This document shows, piece after piece, positions 42,701 through 53,200 of a stretch of 64,000 nt of DNA. The stretch is from positions 84,824,137 through 84,888,136 of the forward strand of contig CAKMRJ010004445.1 in the NCBI GenBank assembly GCA_928212115.1, in the 5' to 3' direction. Under the pieces are notes generated by a model. That model saw only the letters and a list, made by a program, of their open reading frames with translations. It had not been told where the DNA came from and ran no database searches. This DNA comes from Lactuca virosa. Lineage: Eukaryota; Streptophyta; Magnoliopsida; Asterales; Asteraceae. The position numbers and the translations under genes were made by a program. The stretch's first letter is position 1. Every line of letters starts with the position of its first letter.

Positions 42701-43492
42701 CTGGTCACGAATACTGATGCAAGCCAGCTGGATTTCCCGATAAATGAAATGATGTTTATCATGCCTCAGTTCAAGGCAGAAGGGAATTTTAAAAACAAGG
42801 ATGAAGGGACACACATGAAAATACATTTTCATGCTGTTCTAGGAAAATCCCCTGAGGATGTTTGGTCTTTGATCAAAATCAAGAAGGTGATAAGTATGAA
42901 AAAGGATGTGGTTTTCGAAAACACAGTCCAAAATTTTAAATACGTGGTTGCCAGGGCCGATGGAAAATTTTGCGAATTCACTATTGCAGATTTTCCATTA
43001 ATGAACTTGTATGATCTTATACAAGTTGCATTACTTTTGAAAGATAAATATTTTTCATTCCTTCAAAACACAGAACCAGAAGAATTCAAGCTTGGAGTTG
43101 CTCACATCAAAATTTTTATCGAAAATTACTATGAGTGTTTGGCACTTACTGATGTGGAGTTAGCTACGGCTAAAGGAATGGAAATAACTGCTCCAATGGC
43201 TCCTTCGAAGACTCAGGCTGATTTGAAGAAGCATGTTGATGGTGAAATTTGCCTAAAGCCTTTTGGATTAGTCTTCGCAGGAAAAGACAAAGCTGGAAAA
43301 GCGAAAAGATTTTTATTCCAGGCTAGTGAAGTGGAGAGGTACACTACGTCTCAAAATACGAACTTAATTGTTCGTATGAATCACTGCAAGAAGAACAATG
43401 AAGGAGATAAGAAAGAGTTGAAGAAAATTATATCTTGGTACACAGAGATTCGAAGGGTGTTGCTGTATTCCATCACACGTCTTACAAACTGA
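39776..43492 (+). CDS. S2 ORF2: 1238-residue accessory protein, intact
   Basis: The only large uninterrupted gene in the window. The start ATG is in the context AACAATGGCG. Regions: residues 1-260 a folded domain shared with N1 ORF2 (MGYQPP, LPRLWNFLFGIFLRCLTGRS); a Lys/Ser/Glu-rich segment; a strong basic cluster KKRMAEDMAKRLSKKRKKK (from residue 397); a Ser/Thr/Pro-rich stretch; a coiled coil (about 577-739); another Ser/Thr-rich linker; a charged helix; and a C-terminal domain (about 955-1238). One hydrophobic patch in the first domain is short, and I see no signal peptide. The place after pol is that of the sirevirus envelope-like ORF, but the basic cluster argues for a nuclear or nucleic-acid role. 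Function unknown. Confidence 0.85.
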   Translation: MATSAQVDSHTTEDASSLPLMMIQATNYYLEGEVSQYPEELKMLIVALKNSVLSKAMFNSFSVLLSWLSQAGSTATYNKASDTITFHLVNDKKVRLSKKIFCQILDIPNTPPYVAVTFPQIVHMFNEMGYQPPLSKISDFKKSGLPRLWNFLFGIFLRCLTGRSAGLDKGRMEVYAKVAGIYYDLQVDYSTQLWKEFQKGVEHTNATHGISCARYWSLILQHFYNKEGILVPNDEKRAVFQPYHYPKDVTDNADIFPSVARIPDAMLKRVDPSNSVLVAYLQTIDSTIETGKLLDIDETKSKKSKNTETDSKSSKSPKKKPAVVEVYVAETQVIEPIIAETQENVIIPSKTGMFRRIRMKSTHKRKSPTPQMIRKPQISHQGVLIREVPAPVSLVSKKRMAEDMAKRLSKKRKKKTRKLVISTESTEDDNERIPETPEQTVVKPPEDSIAKSVPEEVRTSGIPARVSDTDANVDMGEDGSKNAASGHTTSTPFEHIVSLPLSTTPLTSTTHSPTFEHILDHPFTSIFSSQSTEPPKSTSPIQDTPFMETETDNEGFGGTFEDLEFHDEEEQFPDHMLMTMKQFKILNQKLNSILQSQADMGGGSSVSNLEVDTMIKMFEARMVSKVSGMIKDSESRILEKIDHNDQNNEIRINSQSSKFTGDLKELKNVAKERHVLFIQDVKKVRENVNLQIHELREDMKREIANVQHDYASLHQKVDIICDAITRFVKLYENLSPQISQISTTKSANFEEVISLLKELKELSVKPVSSPLMTPEFLSQKFIQFEAILNKQLAPLFRISSLLPTTNAPPSIIRVQRGERKTSESKTSGEDAKVVGKVFSSKIPTTNPVIVSAGMVTSTVVTTLPITRTFSKGIVIGKSSETGGSSSIPKETIDNPAMKDKGKSILVEKSKEEKKAEAEAEIEKLRIVQSIMAQRANDPKGMDKGDPTKQYNYETIEAKVAFNHMYSFEKKPKQSYLVTNTDASQLDFPINEMMFIMPQFKAEGNFKNKDEGTHMKIHFHAVLGKSPEDVWSLIKIKKVISMKKDVVFENTVQNFKYVVARADGKFCEFTIADFPLMNLYDLIQVALLLKDKYFSFLQNTEPEEFKLGVAHIKIFIENYYECLALTDVELATAKGMEITAPMAPSKTQADLKKHVDGEICLKPFGLVFAGKDKAGKAKRFLFQASEVERYTTSQNTNLIVRMNHCKKNNEGDKKELKKIISWYTEIRRVLLYSITRLTN

Positions 43493-43511
43493 AGACTTCG
43501 ACTATTATTAC

Positions 43512-43522
43512 AAAGGGGGAGA
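43512..43522 (+). promoter_or_regulatory. S2 polypurine tract
   Basis: AAAGGGGGAGA lies 19 bp after the ORF2 stop and one base before the 3' LTR. Confidence 0.93.
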
Positions 43523-43523
43523 T

Positions 43524-43843
43524 TGTAAGGGTCGAAATGTTGTAATTAGTCGAAGTATGTTTTGTACCCTTCGAACATTTTGTAATCTATTTTACTAGGG
43601 CATTGTATTCGAAGCTTAACGCATAGTCCTTAGTATATTTTTTGTATGCTTTCCTCTCCTATAAATAGGAGTGTTTACTAGAGTCATAAGTACAAGTCTT
43701 TACAGAATTGTCATTTGTACTCTGTAAAACTTGAGAGCGTAATAGAGCTGAAACAAGATCATATTTACATCTGTGTTCAAATCTCGCATTCATACTTGAA
43801 TTCATACTCTGATTAATTCAATACTCGATTCTTTGTTTCATCA
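43524..43843 (+). repeat. S2 3' LTR
   Basis: This 320-bp copy of 30395-30714 has 2 differences (TATG for TACG, TACA for TACG), both of the kind produced by deamination of methylated CG. GTTAG follows. Confidence 0.97.
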
Positions 43844-44104
43844 GTTAGCACCTTATTCACATTTTCCTAAAGTGACTAAGATTGGGAATTTAGAAAACAT
43901 TTATTTACTTTATAATCATCATACTTTTAATGAGGATTAAAGTCAATGTCCTACCCGTTCGGCTAACGACCCTCCACCAGCAAGGAAGCGGTGGGTGAGA
44001 GTGGACACCCATTAAGCTGTCATTTTATAGGCAACAACCTTATACCCCCCTTATAGACCGACTTCGTGAATGAGGCCTACTAACGGTAAAATGACTTCTT
44101 CTTA

Positions 44105-44105
44105 T

Positions 44106-44174
<69 letters not shown>
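44105..44174. repeat. CA/TA microsatellite
   Basis: A run of CA repeats changes at about 44127 into TA repeats and ends near 44174. Confidence 0.95.
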
Positions 44175-44179
<5 letters not shown>

Positions 44180-44725
44180 AACTTATAATATTATAAAGTA
44201 TAAGGGTTGAATTTTAACTTTTAAAATTCTAGGGATTGGAACTAAAGCTTTTTAAAGTGACTTTACATGTTCTAAAACTTGAGGGCAAGTTTTGTAACTT
44301 TCAAAACTTTTCATCTTTCATAACTTATGAGTTAATGGTTTATTAAAATGAGAGACTTTTCATTTTATGTAACCTGTGTGTTTCTTTAATGGATTTTAAA
44401 AGAGTGACTTTTGGTAATCCATAACTTGAGGACAAATTATGGATTCCATTAAAACACATAATGATCAAGAATTAAACTAACAAGCAAGTTGCAAATAATT
44501 CCTATGATCTTCTAAACTCATAAGTGTATGAATATTCATATCAATAATTTCAAGAATCATAAAAAACACATATAAGACTTGAAATTTTGATAATAGCCAT
44601 TGAAAATGGATTAGCATAACCATTACACCATCTAAAACAAGTTTTATAAGACCATAACATTTTAGGGTAATGTTTCTAGTCAATTTCCAACAACAAAAGT
44701 CGAAAATATGCACTCTGGGCATTCT

Positions 44726-44811
44726 ACTCGTCGAGTGCATGAACCTACTTGAAGAGTAGGATGATTTTAGGCATGGACTCGTCGAGTCCCCCCATGGACT
44801 CGGCGAGTTCC
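44726..44811. repeat. Three ACTCGnCGAGT near-palindromes in C2 leader
   Basis: ACTCGTCGAGT occurs at 44726-44736, the extended GGACTCGTCGAGTCC at 44775-44789 and GGACTCGGCGAGTTCC at 44796-44811. They lie 80-170 bp from the primer site in the element leader. Confidence 0.85.
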
Positions 44812-44878
44812 TTCAGCAGATTGCATATTTTTTGACTTTTTTCAACAATTTGCATCAAGTATCAAGAAAACAAACCTG

Positions 44879-44890
44879 GCTCTGATACCA
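44879..44890 (-). promoter_or_regulatory. C2 primer binding site, tRNA-iMet
   Basis: On the minus strand TGGTATCAGAGC lies one base from the 5' LTR, a perfect match. Confidence 0.96.
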
Positions 44891-44891
44891 C

Positions 44892-45665
44892 TGAAGGGTT
44901 TTGAGCATTCTAACACTCCTAAGGTGTACATCCAACCCTAGAAACCTTGGATCTATGTTTTACTAAAATACATGCAAATTTGATTTCCAAGGTTCTTAAC
45001 CTATCTAAAATGGCATGGGGAACTTGAATCATAAGAACTAGTAAGAAAACATACCTTTCTTGTTGCTTTGATTCCTTGAGAACCTTGTGAGCCTAGCACC
45101 TCAAGTGTGATGCCTCAAATGTCTCACACAATACCATAATACTTGGAATAACCTTGAGAGATGACACTTATCACTCAAAATCGGCTAGCCCTCTTGTTCT
45201 TCATTTAGTGGCCGATTTTGCTTACCATAGGACTTCTTATATAGTGTGCCACATGTAGGGTTACTCCATGTAAACCCTAATGTGCATGGCTTTTCATATT
45301 CCATGATGCATGGGTTTATAACCTCCATGGACTATCCATGGAGCACCTTATGGGATTTAGCCCAATTCATATAAACCATGGATCATTAGCCCACTATACA
45401 AAAATGGATGAATTACACAATCAACCCCATATATTTAATTAGTCTCTTTTTGATCACTTAATTAATTCCAAATTAATTCTTGATCAATACTAATTAAATA
45501 ATATTATTAATATATTAGAACTTATAATATATTAATAAACCTTAAGTGTCCTTTCTCTCATTTGGTCTATCCAAGTATTGCAATGCAATGCAACCCAAAT
45601 GGACCATGCTAACCGGGTCAAGTACATACCAGAAATAGTTATGGACTTAGATACGTTATCCAACA
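44892..45665 (-). repeat. C2 5' LTR
   Basis: The 774-bp partner of 24204-24976 has the same ends; about 27 substitutions by eye. GGAAC follows at 45666. Confidence 0.94.
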
Positions 45666-46364
45666 GGAACCCCAAACATTAGCACTCAACCTGAGGAGGA
45701 AACTCTTGTTGAACCGATTGACCAGTCCGTACCTCTGAGATGTTCCAGTAGAGCTAGTGTTCCACCTGTGTTATATGGTTTTCATATAACAGTTGAAGGT
45801 GATACATTTGTCAGTGATAGCACACTGGTAAACCTGGATGAACCTAGCAACTACATGGAAGCCATGGCAGGCCCTGAGTATGCAAAATGGAAAGAGGCTA
45901 TAGACAGCGAGATTCAGTCCATGTATGACAATCATGTTTGGAACTTGGTTGACAATGTACTGGGTCGTAAGACAGTCGGGTGCAAATGGATCTTCAAAAA
46001 GAAGATCGACGTGGATGGGAAAGTACACACATATAAGGAGCGACTGGTTGCAAAGGGCTTTACTCAAACTCATGGAGTTGACTTTGATAAGACCTTCTCA
46101 CCAGTAGCGAAGACTAAATTTATAAGGGTTATGCTAGTCATAACTGCATTTCATGATTATGAAATATGGAAAATGCATGTCAAAACCGCTTTCCTTAATG
46201 GAAAGTTGGCTGAAAATGTTTACATGAGTCAGCCAGAGGTTTTTGTCAATGAAAAATACCCTAATAGAGTGTTTAAGCTTGAAAAATCCATTTATGGATT
46301 GAAACAAGCATCTCGCAGATGGAATCTTTGTTTCGATGAGAAAGTCAAAGAGTTTGGATTTTAG
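45666..46364 (+). pseudogene. C1 integrase tail and RT N-terminal half
   Basis: The frame resumes at the C2 duplication and reads TPNISTQPEEETLVEP, then the chromosomal-type linker, VGCKWIFKKKIDVDGKVHTY, RLVAKGFTQTHGVDFD, TAFLNGKLAENVYMSQPE and SIYGLKQASRRWNLCF. A TAG at 46362-46364 follows KEFGF. Upstream of the first ATG (45768) the frame is still coding, so that ATG is not the true start. Confidence 0.9.
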
Positions 46365-47042
46365 AGAAGAGAGGATGAGTCCTATGTGTATGTCAAGGCT
46401 AGTGGGAGTACATTTAGCTTTCTGGTGTTGTATGTGGATGACATACTACTCATAGGAAATGACATCCCAACCATGCAGGAGGTTAATTCCTGGCTTGGGA
46501 AGTGTTTCGCTATGAAGGACCTTGGGGAAGCTGCTTACATCCTAAGGATAAGGATATTGAGAAATATGAGTAAAAGACTAATAGGAATTAGTCAAAGTAC
46601 CTACTTGGACAAGGTGTTGAAGCGTTTCAGCATGGAGAACTCCAAGAAAGGTGACTTACCTATCCAAGGGAATGCCAAACTGAGTAAGACTCAGAATCCG
46701 AGCACAGTGGCTGAGATAGCAGAAATGAGTCGAATACCATATGCTTCCTCAGTTGGCTCGATCATGTATGCTATGACTTGTACTCGCCTTGATGTGGCCT
46801 TTGCTTTGAGCATGGTCAGCAGATATCAATGGAATCCTAGTAAAACTCATTGGACTACGGTTAAGAACATTCTTAAGTACCTGCGGAGGACTATGGATTG
46901 GGTCCTTACCCTCGGTGGGAGTGATGACTTGAGAGTGATAGGGTATAGTGACGCCAACTTTCAAACCGGAAGAGATAATTTCCACTCTCATTCGAGCTGG
47001 GTGTTTACCCTGAATGGAGGAGCAGTAACATGGAAAAGTTAA
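46365..47042 (+). pseudogene. C1 reverse transcriptase, C-terminal half
   Basis: This continues the same frame with SYVYVKASGSTFSFLVLYVDDILLIGND (intact YVDD), SWLGKCFAMKDLGEAAYIL, RFSMENSKKGDLPI and TCTRLDVAFALSMVSRYQ. It enters RNase H (LRVIGYSDANFQTGRD) and stops at a TAA (47040-47042) after VTWKS. Confidence 0.92.
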
Positions 47043-47422
47043 AAGAAGAAGACTGTAGCTAATTCAACATGCGAATCAGAGTACATAGCAGCAAGAGAAG
47101 CATCGAAGGAGGCGATATGGTTGAAAACATCATCGGAGACCTTGGAGTCATACCATCCATAAAGGAGTCTGTGGAGATTTTATGCGATAAGGAAGGGGCG
47201 GTTGCCTTAACCAAGGAACCGAGAGATCATGGTAGATCCAGGCATATCGACAGAAAGTACCACTTCATAAGACATCAAGTAGAAGAAGGACACCTTGTGG
47301 TGAAGAGGATATCATCAGAGGACAACCCAACAGATCCCCTTACAAAGGCACTGACTAGGGCTAAGCACTTGCAGCATACAAGGGGCATTGGGCTAACGGA
47401 TGATATTAGTTTTAGTATTTAG
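47043..47422 (+). pseudogene. C1 RNase H, C-terminal part
   Basis: After the TAA, NSTCESEYIAAREASKEAIWL is readable in the RT frame. A shift near 47120 then moves to the frame 47069-47422 with ILCDKEGAVALTKEPRDHGRSRHIDRKY (excerpts) and SSEDNPTDPLTKAL, ending DDISFSI. The pol end equals that of C2. Confidence 0.87.
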
Positions 47423-48288
47423 ATAAATAGAAACTTGTAATAGTTAAATTGTAATTGACATTTGATGATTAAATAAAAAGGAGTTTTATTTATAATTAAA
47501 GTTACTGTCTTGTGTCAATTATTTACTATTGTTTCACTTTTCATGTTTTGACTTCCAGAATAATAAGATTATTCAAACCAACCACAGTCAATCATACTTT
47601 GGAAGTAAGTAATGAGGGTAGACTTTCATGAGTTGGCTTGTAGATTGTCTAAGGCGTTAGACATAGCAAAAGTTTGGTGCACCATTCATGAGTGCTCCTG
47701 AAATAAGATTTGAGTATTGGATTCAACCCGCGCTCATCTGAATTACGTCATAGAATTTATCACAAGTAATTGTGAGACGATAATATCATATAATCTTCAA
47801 ACCAAGATATATGATTTGTTGACTACGAGTTGGTTGTGCGTTGATGGCATGAAAACGCATCAGTAACTTGATGTTATAAAACGTGTCATTGTGCATGATT
47901 TGATGAGTAGTTAGTACAAGCATATAATGTTGAAGTTTATCTGTTCCTTTTATCCTAAGAGGATTAAAAGCGATATCTTGGGCCACTCGATGATTCTGTT
48001 TTGACTATGTGTCGGGCCCGGTCAGAACTAACTGATGTGTTCAGTTATGTTCTATGTCAGGCGAATCGAGAAATCGGGAAACAAATTGCAGGACAATAAG
48101 TACGACTATGTACCATGTATTTGTCTGCATAGATATCTTGAGAACAGAGGAATAGATGATCCCTTATCTAAAGGACGCGTCACTAACTGGGTCAGAGTTC
48201 GACATCGGCTTTTGAGAGCTACGATTGTTAATCAAATTTTGAAGTTGCATTGGCAATTATAGTTATTAGACTTATCAAAGTAGGAGAC
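47423..48288 (+). other. C1 post-pol spacer and polypurine tract
   Basis: These 866 bp carry no supported gene and are homologous to the C2 spacer 24977-25830. The end AAAGTAGGAGAC is the polypurine tract before the LTR. Confidence 0.78.
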
Positions 48289-49066
48289 TGTTGGATTAGG
48301 TGTCTAAGCCCATAACTATAATTGGGATGTACTTGACCCGATAGTAGCATGGTCCTTTTGGGTTGCCTTCACCAGTGCAATTTGATAGGATGGACTTTTG
48401 AGAATAAGGTTATTTATGATTTATTAATATATTATAAGTATAATTTATTAATTGAGAAATCATATTATTTAATTAGTATTGATCAAGAACTAATTTGGAA
48501 TTAATTTTGTGATCAAAAGAGACTAATTAAATATGTGGGGATTGATTATGTAAATCAATGATTCTTATAGTGTAGGCTAATGATCCATGGCTATTTAGGA
48601 TGGGATAAACCAATGAGATAGTCCACGGATAGTCCATGGAGGTTTAACCCATGGAGCCTAAGTAATATGAAAGGTCATTAGGGTTTGCAACGTGTAACCC
48701 TTACATTTGCTACACTATAAAAGGACCCCCTAGAACCAAAATCGGTTACACCATCATTATAGGAGAGTGATATAGTTTTTGTGCTAAGTAACCTATTCTC
48801 TCAACCCTCCTCTTGCATTTGGTGTTTGTGACACATTAGAGGCATCACACTTGAGGTGCTCAAGCTTTCAAAGGCCAAGAACTACAAGTCCTACTAAGAG
48901 GTAATTTATCTAACTAGTTGTATTGTTCAATTGTCAATTTGTATGCTAGTTAGGATGTATGCTTTGGAAAATTGAAAAATGCATGTATAATTAGAGAAAA
49001 CATTGATCCAAAGCATCTAGGGTTGCATGTGCACCATATGAGTGTTATAGTGCTTAATACCCAACA
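48289..49066 (+). repeat. C1 3' LTR
   Basis: The 778-bp LTR starts TGTTGGATTAGG and ends ACCCAACA. It is homologous, inverted, to the C2 LTRs but more diverged. The TATAAAAGG at 48716-48724 is the promoter box. The 5' LTR is left of the window. Confidence 0.92.
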
Positions 49067-49510
49067 ATTCTTATCGAAGATTGATCTTGGAGAACCAAGA
49101 TGCACCCTGAAGTTGGTCAAATAACTCATCAATCCTCCTAAACGGGTAACGATTCTTCACCGTCAGCTTGTTCAGTTCCCAGTAATCAATACACATCCTG
49201 TGTGACTCATCCTTCATTTTCACGAATACAATCGGTGCTCCCCACGGGGAACTGCTCGGATGAATAAAACCCTTTTCTAGCAGCTCCTGCAGCTACGTAG
49301 AAAACTCATGCATCTCAATCAGAGCTAGGCGATACGACGCCTTGGCTATCGGAGCCGCACTTGGCATCAAATCTTTCCAGAACCCAACTTGCCTCTCGGG
49401 AGGGACTCCCGGCAGCTCCTCAGGAAAAACATCAGGAAAGTCTCGTATAATAGGTACCCCGCTCAACTCTATCGTGGTCTCCACCCTCGAATCCAAAACA
49501 TAAGCCAGAA
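49067..49510 (-). pseudogene. G2: gypsy reverse transcriptase fragment
   Basis: On the minus strand the frame 49293-49496 reads IIRDFPDVFPEELPGVPPERQV and PIAKASYRLALIEM, and after a TAG it goes on to LQELLEKGFIHPSSSPWGAP, MCIDYWELNK and RRIDELFDQLQGASWFSKI. It is the start of a Ty3/gypsy RT of the same group as G1. C1 cuts it at 49066/49067 and G3 cuts it at 49510/49511, so it is the oldest layer visible. Confidence 0.9.
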
Positions 49511-50298
49511 TGTGACATCCCCAATTCTCAGAACCAAAAAGAAAAAAAAATTCTTTGCGCTTTAAAAATTATAATATCTTTTATTATGGAAATTCCCAGT
49601 ATATTAAAACAATATGAGTACAAAATATCGTCTCAAAATAATGGATGTCATAACTGATACACAACATATGTTACAGTGTAAAGACCTAGCAGTCCTGAAC
49701 TCTATTACATGTCTTCTCTCATCATCATACTCGAGTCTTCAGTAGTCATACACTGCTACTTGTGATGCATATAAATTGAGTGGGTCAGGTTGGGAAACCT
49801 GGTGAGATACATAGGTTTTTCAATACCACAATATGATAATAATGTATATCTCAAACCTGCAAAACCACTATCATTAAAAAACAGATATATCATATCTCTA
49901 AAATAATACATCCTATCCTGTAGATCCCTACGTACTACGTACTGATCCTATACAATGATCTTACGAGATCTAGCCTAAAGGATCAATATGAACAACAAAC
50001 TGACGATGTTGCTTCGGAAATTCCCTGGCAGCAAACGAGGATCAATAAAGACATCAAATGAGGGGAATGGAATAAGTTTCACCATGAACTTGCGTTCGTA
50101 AAAACCACAAGACAGTTAAGTCAGGGGTCGTTATCTAGATAATTGTGCCTAGCAGTGGTCTGACACCATGGGGTATTATACCCCCATACTCTCCCTATCC
50201 GACAAAACAACAACAGATATATCTAGTAGTGGTCTATTACTGACACACTCTAATTGACAGTCTACGAAGTTACTCAATTACTTCGTGAAAGGAAACGC
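49511..50298 (-). repeat. G3 3' LTR, left part
   Basis: The first 788 bp of the LTR up to the L1 insertion. It carries the gypsy LTR phrases seen in G1 (GAGTGGGTCAGG, CCTGGTGAG). No gene. Confidence 0.82.
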
Positions 50299-53200
50299 TG
50301 TCACAACCATCAAAATTCGAGTCGGTTCTAAATTTGATAAACTTAGTTGTACATGTAGGCACGACACATACTAGACTTAGTAACTAGAAACTTCGAAACA
50401 AGTAGAATGGAAGGATAGTGTACTTAGATTTCACATTGATATGTGAACTCTACAACTACTTAATTGTAGTGACTATCCATATTCGGGTCGCTCTTTGACT
50501 TGAACACCTTTTCATAAATCATATACACGCATCATGCACTTGACCTAGTGGTATAAATTAGGTCCGAGTCTCGTAGGAACTTAAGTTAAAGTTGAAAACT
50601 AAGGCTAGTATACTTGATTCCTCAATTTCGTTTGAATCTCGGAATCACTACATAGAATGCCAATAAACTGATAAAAACAAATTACAAACATTATTTCTAA
50701 CTTGAACAAGATTTAGGAAACACAAAAATAATTTTAAGTCTCAAAGATTCTATTTATTTCAATATGCAAAGATTTACAAACTCTCAAAAACCCTAAAGCC
50801 CTAAAAACCTAAATTTATAAAATTTAACCCTAAAAAATTATAAAAATAGTTATGAACCTTATAATATGATTTCATAATAACTAAAATTATGAAAATGAAT
50901 TCAAGGAAAATAAAATTTAACTCATTAACATTTACCCTTAATTTATAAATCAAAAATCAAGAGTTTTATGCATAAAAAGTTGGTTAAGTTGCATATTTTA
51001 TAAATAGTTGATATTTTTATAAAAGATTTAAATTTTATAAATAAAAAAAGAGAAAAAAATGGTAATAAACCTCTTAAATTCGGACCTCTCTCCTCTCTCT
51101 CTTACTTGAAAACCCTAATACTCTATTTCCCCAAAAATTTAAATCATTTCTCCTTTTCTCCACACTTCACTCTCTCACACTCTCTAACACCAACTTCATT
51201 CTCTATCTTCTCTACCCTCTAAACCATGAAATTTCCAGAGAATAGGACTCAATAACACTCCTTAAACTCAAAATCTTCACCATCACGTGGTGTTCTTGAA
51301 GGTAAAATTGATTTCTACTTCACTTTTCCTTCAAGTTTTGTTATTTTTCTTACACTTTCTTCTTCTTCTACTCCATTCTATTGTAAAATCATGAACACTT
51401 GCACCTAATCATAGTTTTGATGATGATGGTAGTCGGATTTCATCCAAAAATAACATGCATGTTGTAGATGGTGAAGTCTCATGACCTAAACCTATGTCAA
51501 AATCAAGGAAATGCACTTTTCTACATGTTTTGGTGGAAAAATACCACATGCATCCAAAGTTTTCTTTCAAAAACGAATTTTGAACATTTCAAACTCATGA
51601 ATGGTCTTCAAACCAACATGCATGTGATGATCTTCAAGCTTAGATGCTAGATGATCAAAGTTTGTTGTTAAAAACTCTCAAATATGTTCATAAAGGATTT
51701 ATTCTCAAATAAATACCTAAAACTCTTTTCTGATCCAATACGATTATTTTTAAGAATCCCACCAATCAAATAAGATGGTCTGTAAATTTTCAGAAATTAA
51801 TTCACTTTTCTCGAATTATTATAATTATTGCAATAAAATAGGAGAATAATTCATATAAAGTACTTTCTGGAGGTCTATAAATCCTTGGTAAATTTGTGGA
51901 TTACCCCTAAAGTAAATGATGACATCTCTGTAAGTTTTATCGATTTTGGTTACTGGTTGTTATGGTTTTGAATTTTCTTTTTGTTTAATTAAAACAAATC
52001 ATAAAACCACTTTAAGGAATGTGAAAATCCTATATAAGATTTTTTGCAGATCCTACCTCATGTGTAATACCCAGAAAAATATTTTCAAAATTATTCATAA
52101 TGCATACTTGCTTTTCCTTGATTTTTGTATTTATAATGGACTAATAATGGGAAAAATAGTTATTCTCATCCAAAATTTATGAAAATTTACCAAAAGATCT
52201 TATAGTATATTAAAACTCTAAATAAAAATTTGTATTATTTTTATATTCAGCATACGATTTTTCTTCTATTTTCTAAAATTAAATACACTTAAATCCACCA
52301 AATCGGATTACAGTATATAAAAATCACCATTGGTATTTTTCCCAGATTATGTACACTGTAAATGAATTTTACAAAAAATTTGGTAATTTACTTTAACTTT
52401 TTGATAATTATTCACCAATTAATGATTATTCAAGAGAATAAAACAAAGAAAAATAGTAAAACTAATTGAAAATTTTCTTTTATATTTTTCAGAGCTTCTA
52501 TATGTATAATAACAGTGTTACAAAATTTTTTGGCAATTTTGGAAACTGTCTCCTATTTATTTCCATTTTTGTTAGAATAATTGCACAAACATCATAAAAT
52601 TGGGTTAAACTGTTTACAAACTCATTTTTATATTTTTCCCAGCTTAATTATGTTTAATGAAAGTATTATAAAAAGTTTGGCAATTTGTATCATCTGGATA
52701 CTATGTTTCACAAATTTATATTTTTATGAAGGCTTAAAAATTTTAAAAACTAGTTAATCACATCAAAAATTGAAGGGAAGATTTATGGAAGACCTCTACT
52801 GGAATTGGAACGAAAATGTAAAATTTGATGAATTTTGGAAACTGTTTGATAATATATTTGGATTTTAGGAGTTTAAAACATCTTTAAATGTATTGAAATA
52901 CACCCAATTAATATTACAAAAATCTGGAAAATAATATCCAGAATTATCTTAATCACATACGTTATAAAATTTTACCATTTCAGAAAAATGTTTGTAACTT
53001 AACAATATTAAATTTCGACGCAATATTAGCATAATTCTATTGTAGTAGTAGGTATACTTGTGTTAGATTTCGATTTGAGACTCACTAGCGTATACCATTA
53101 TTGTAGGATTCAGTAGTGGTACAAGTGGAACATAGATCAAGGCATCATTTGCATCATCTCAATGCATTGTGAGTATTCACGCATCCCCCTCTTTTTGGTT

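Larger units (their letters stand above)
30395..43843 (+). mobile_element. S2: young 13.4-kb sirevirus-type copia element
   Basis: Both LTRs are 320 bp and differ at 2 positions only, flanked by GTTAG. Order is LTR, tRNA-iMet primer site, very long gag (30969-34395), protease, integrase, RT, RNase H (to 37837), 1.9-kb spacer, ORF2 (39776-43492), polypurine tract, LTR. Copia order with a long Gag and an additional ORF after pol fits the sireviruses. Gag-Pol has four frameshifts and two nonsense changes, while ORF2 is fully open. Either a defective master was mobilised in trans, or some one-base shifts are assembly errors in homopolymers. Confidence 0.95.
43844..44876 (-). other. C2 leader, primer-proximal part
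   Basis: Non-coding leader of C2 to the right of S2. It contains a CA/TA microsatellite and three ACTCGnCGAGT palindromes (44726-44811). No gene is seen. Confidence 0.75.
24204..45665 (-). mobile_element. C2: Ty1/copia element with S2 inside
   Basis: Complete ends: 3' LTR 24204-24976, 5' LTR 44892-45665, GGAAC on both sides. The internal region reads right to left, with primer site, leader (split by S2 at 30390-43848), gag start at 29866, protease, integrase, RT, RNase H and polypurine tract. By eye the LTRs differ at about 27 of 773 positions (3.5 percent), clearly more than S2 inside it (2 of 320), as nesting order requires. Frameshifts, stops and a changed RT active site make it inactive. 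Confidence 0.94.
23050..49066 (+). mobile_element. C1: Ty1/copia element, 5' part outside window, split by C2
   Basis: The visible parts are 23050-24203 (protease to integrase), 45666-48288 (integrase tail, RT, RNase H, spacer) and the 3' LTR 48289-49066. S1 begins at the left edge and C2 is inserted at 24203/24204. The reading frame resumes exactly across the C2 duplication GGAAC. C1 and C2 belong to the same family in opposite orientations. The lineage is probably Tork/Angela-like by Gag type; I am not certain. Stops and an integrase deletion make it defective. Confidence 0.9.
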
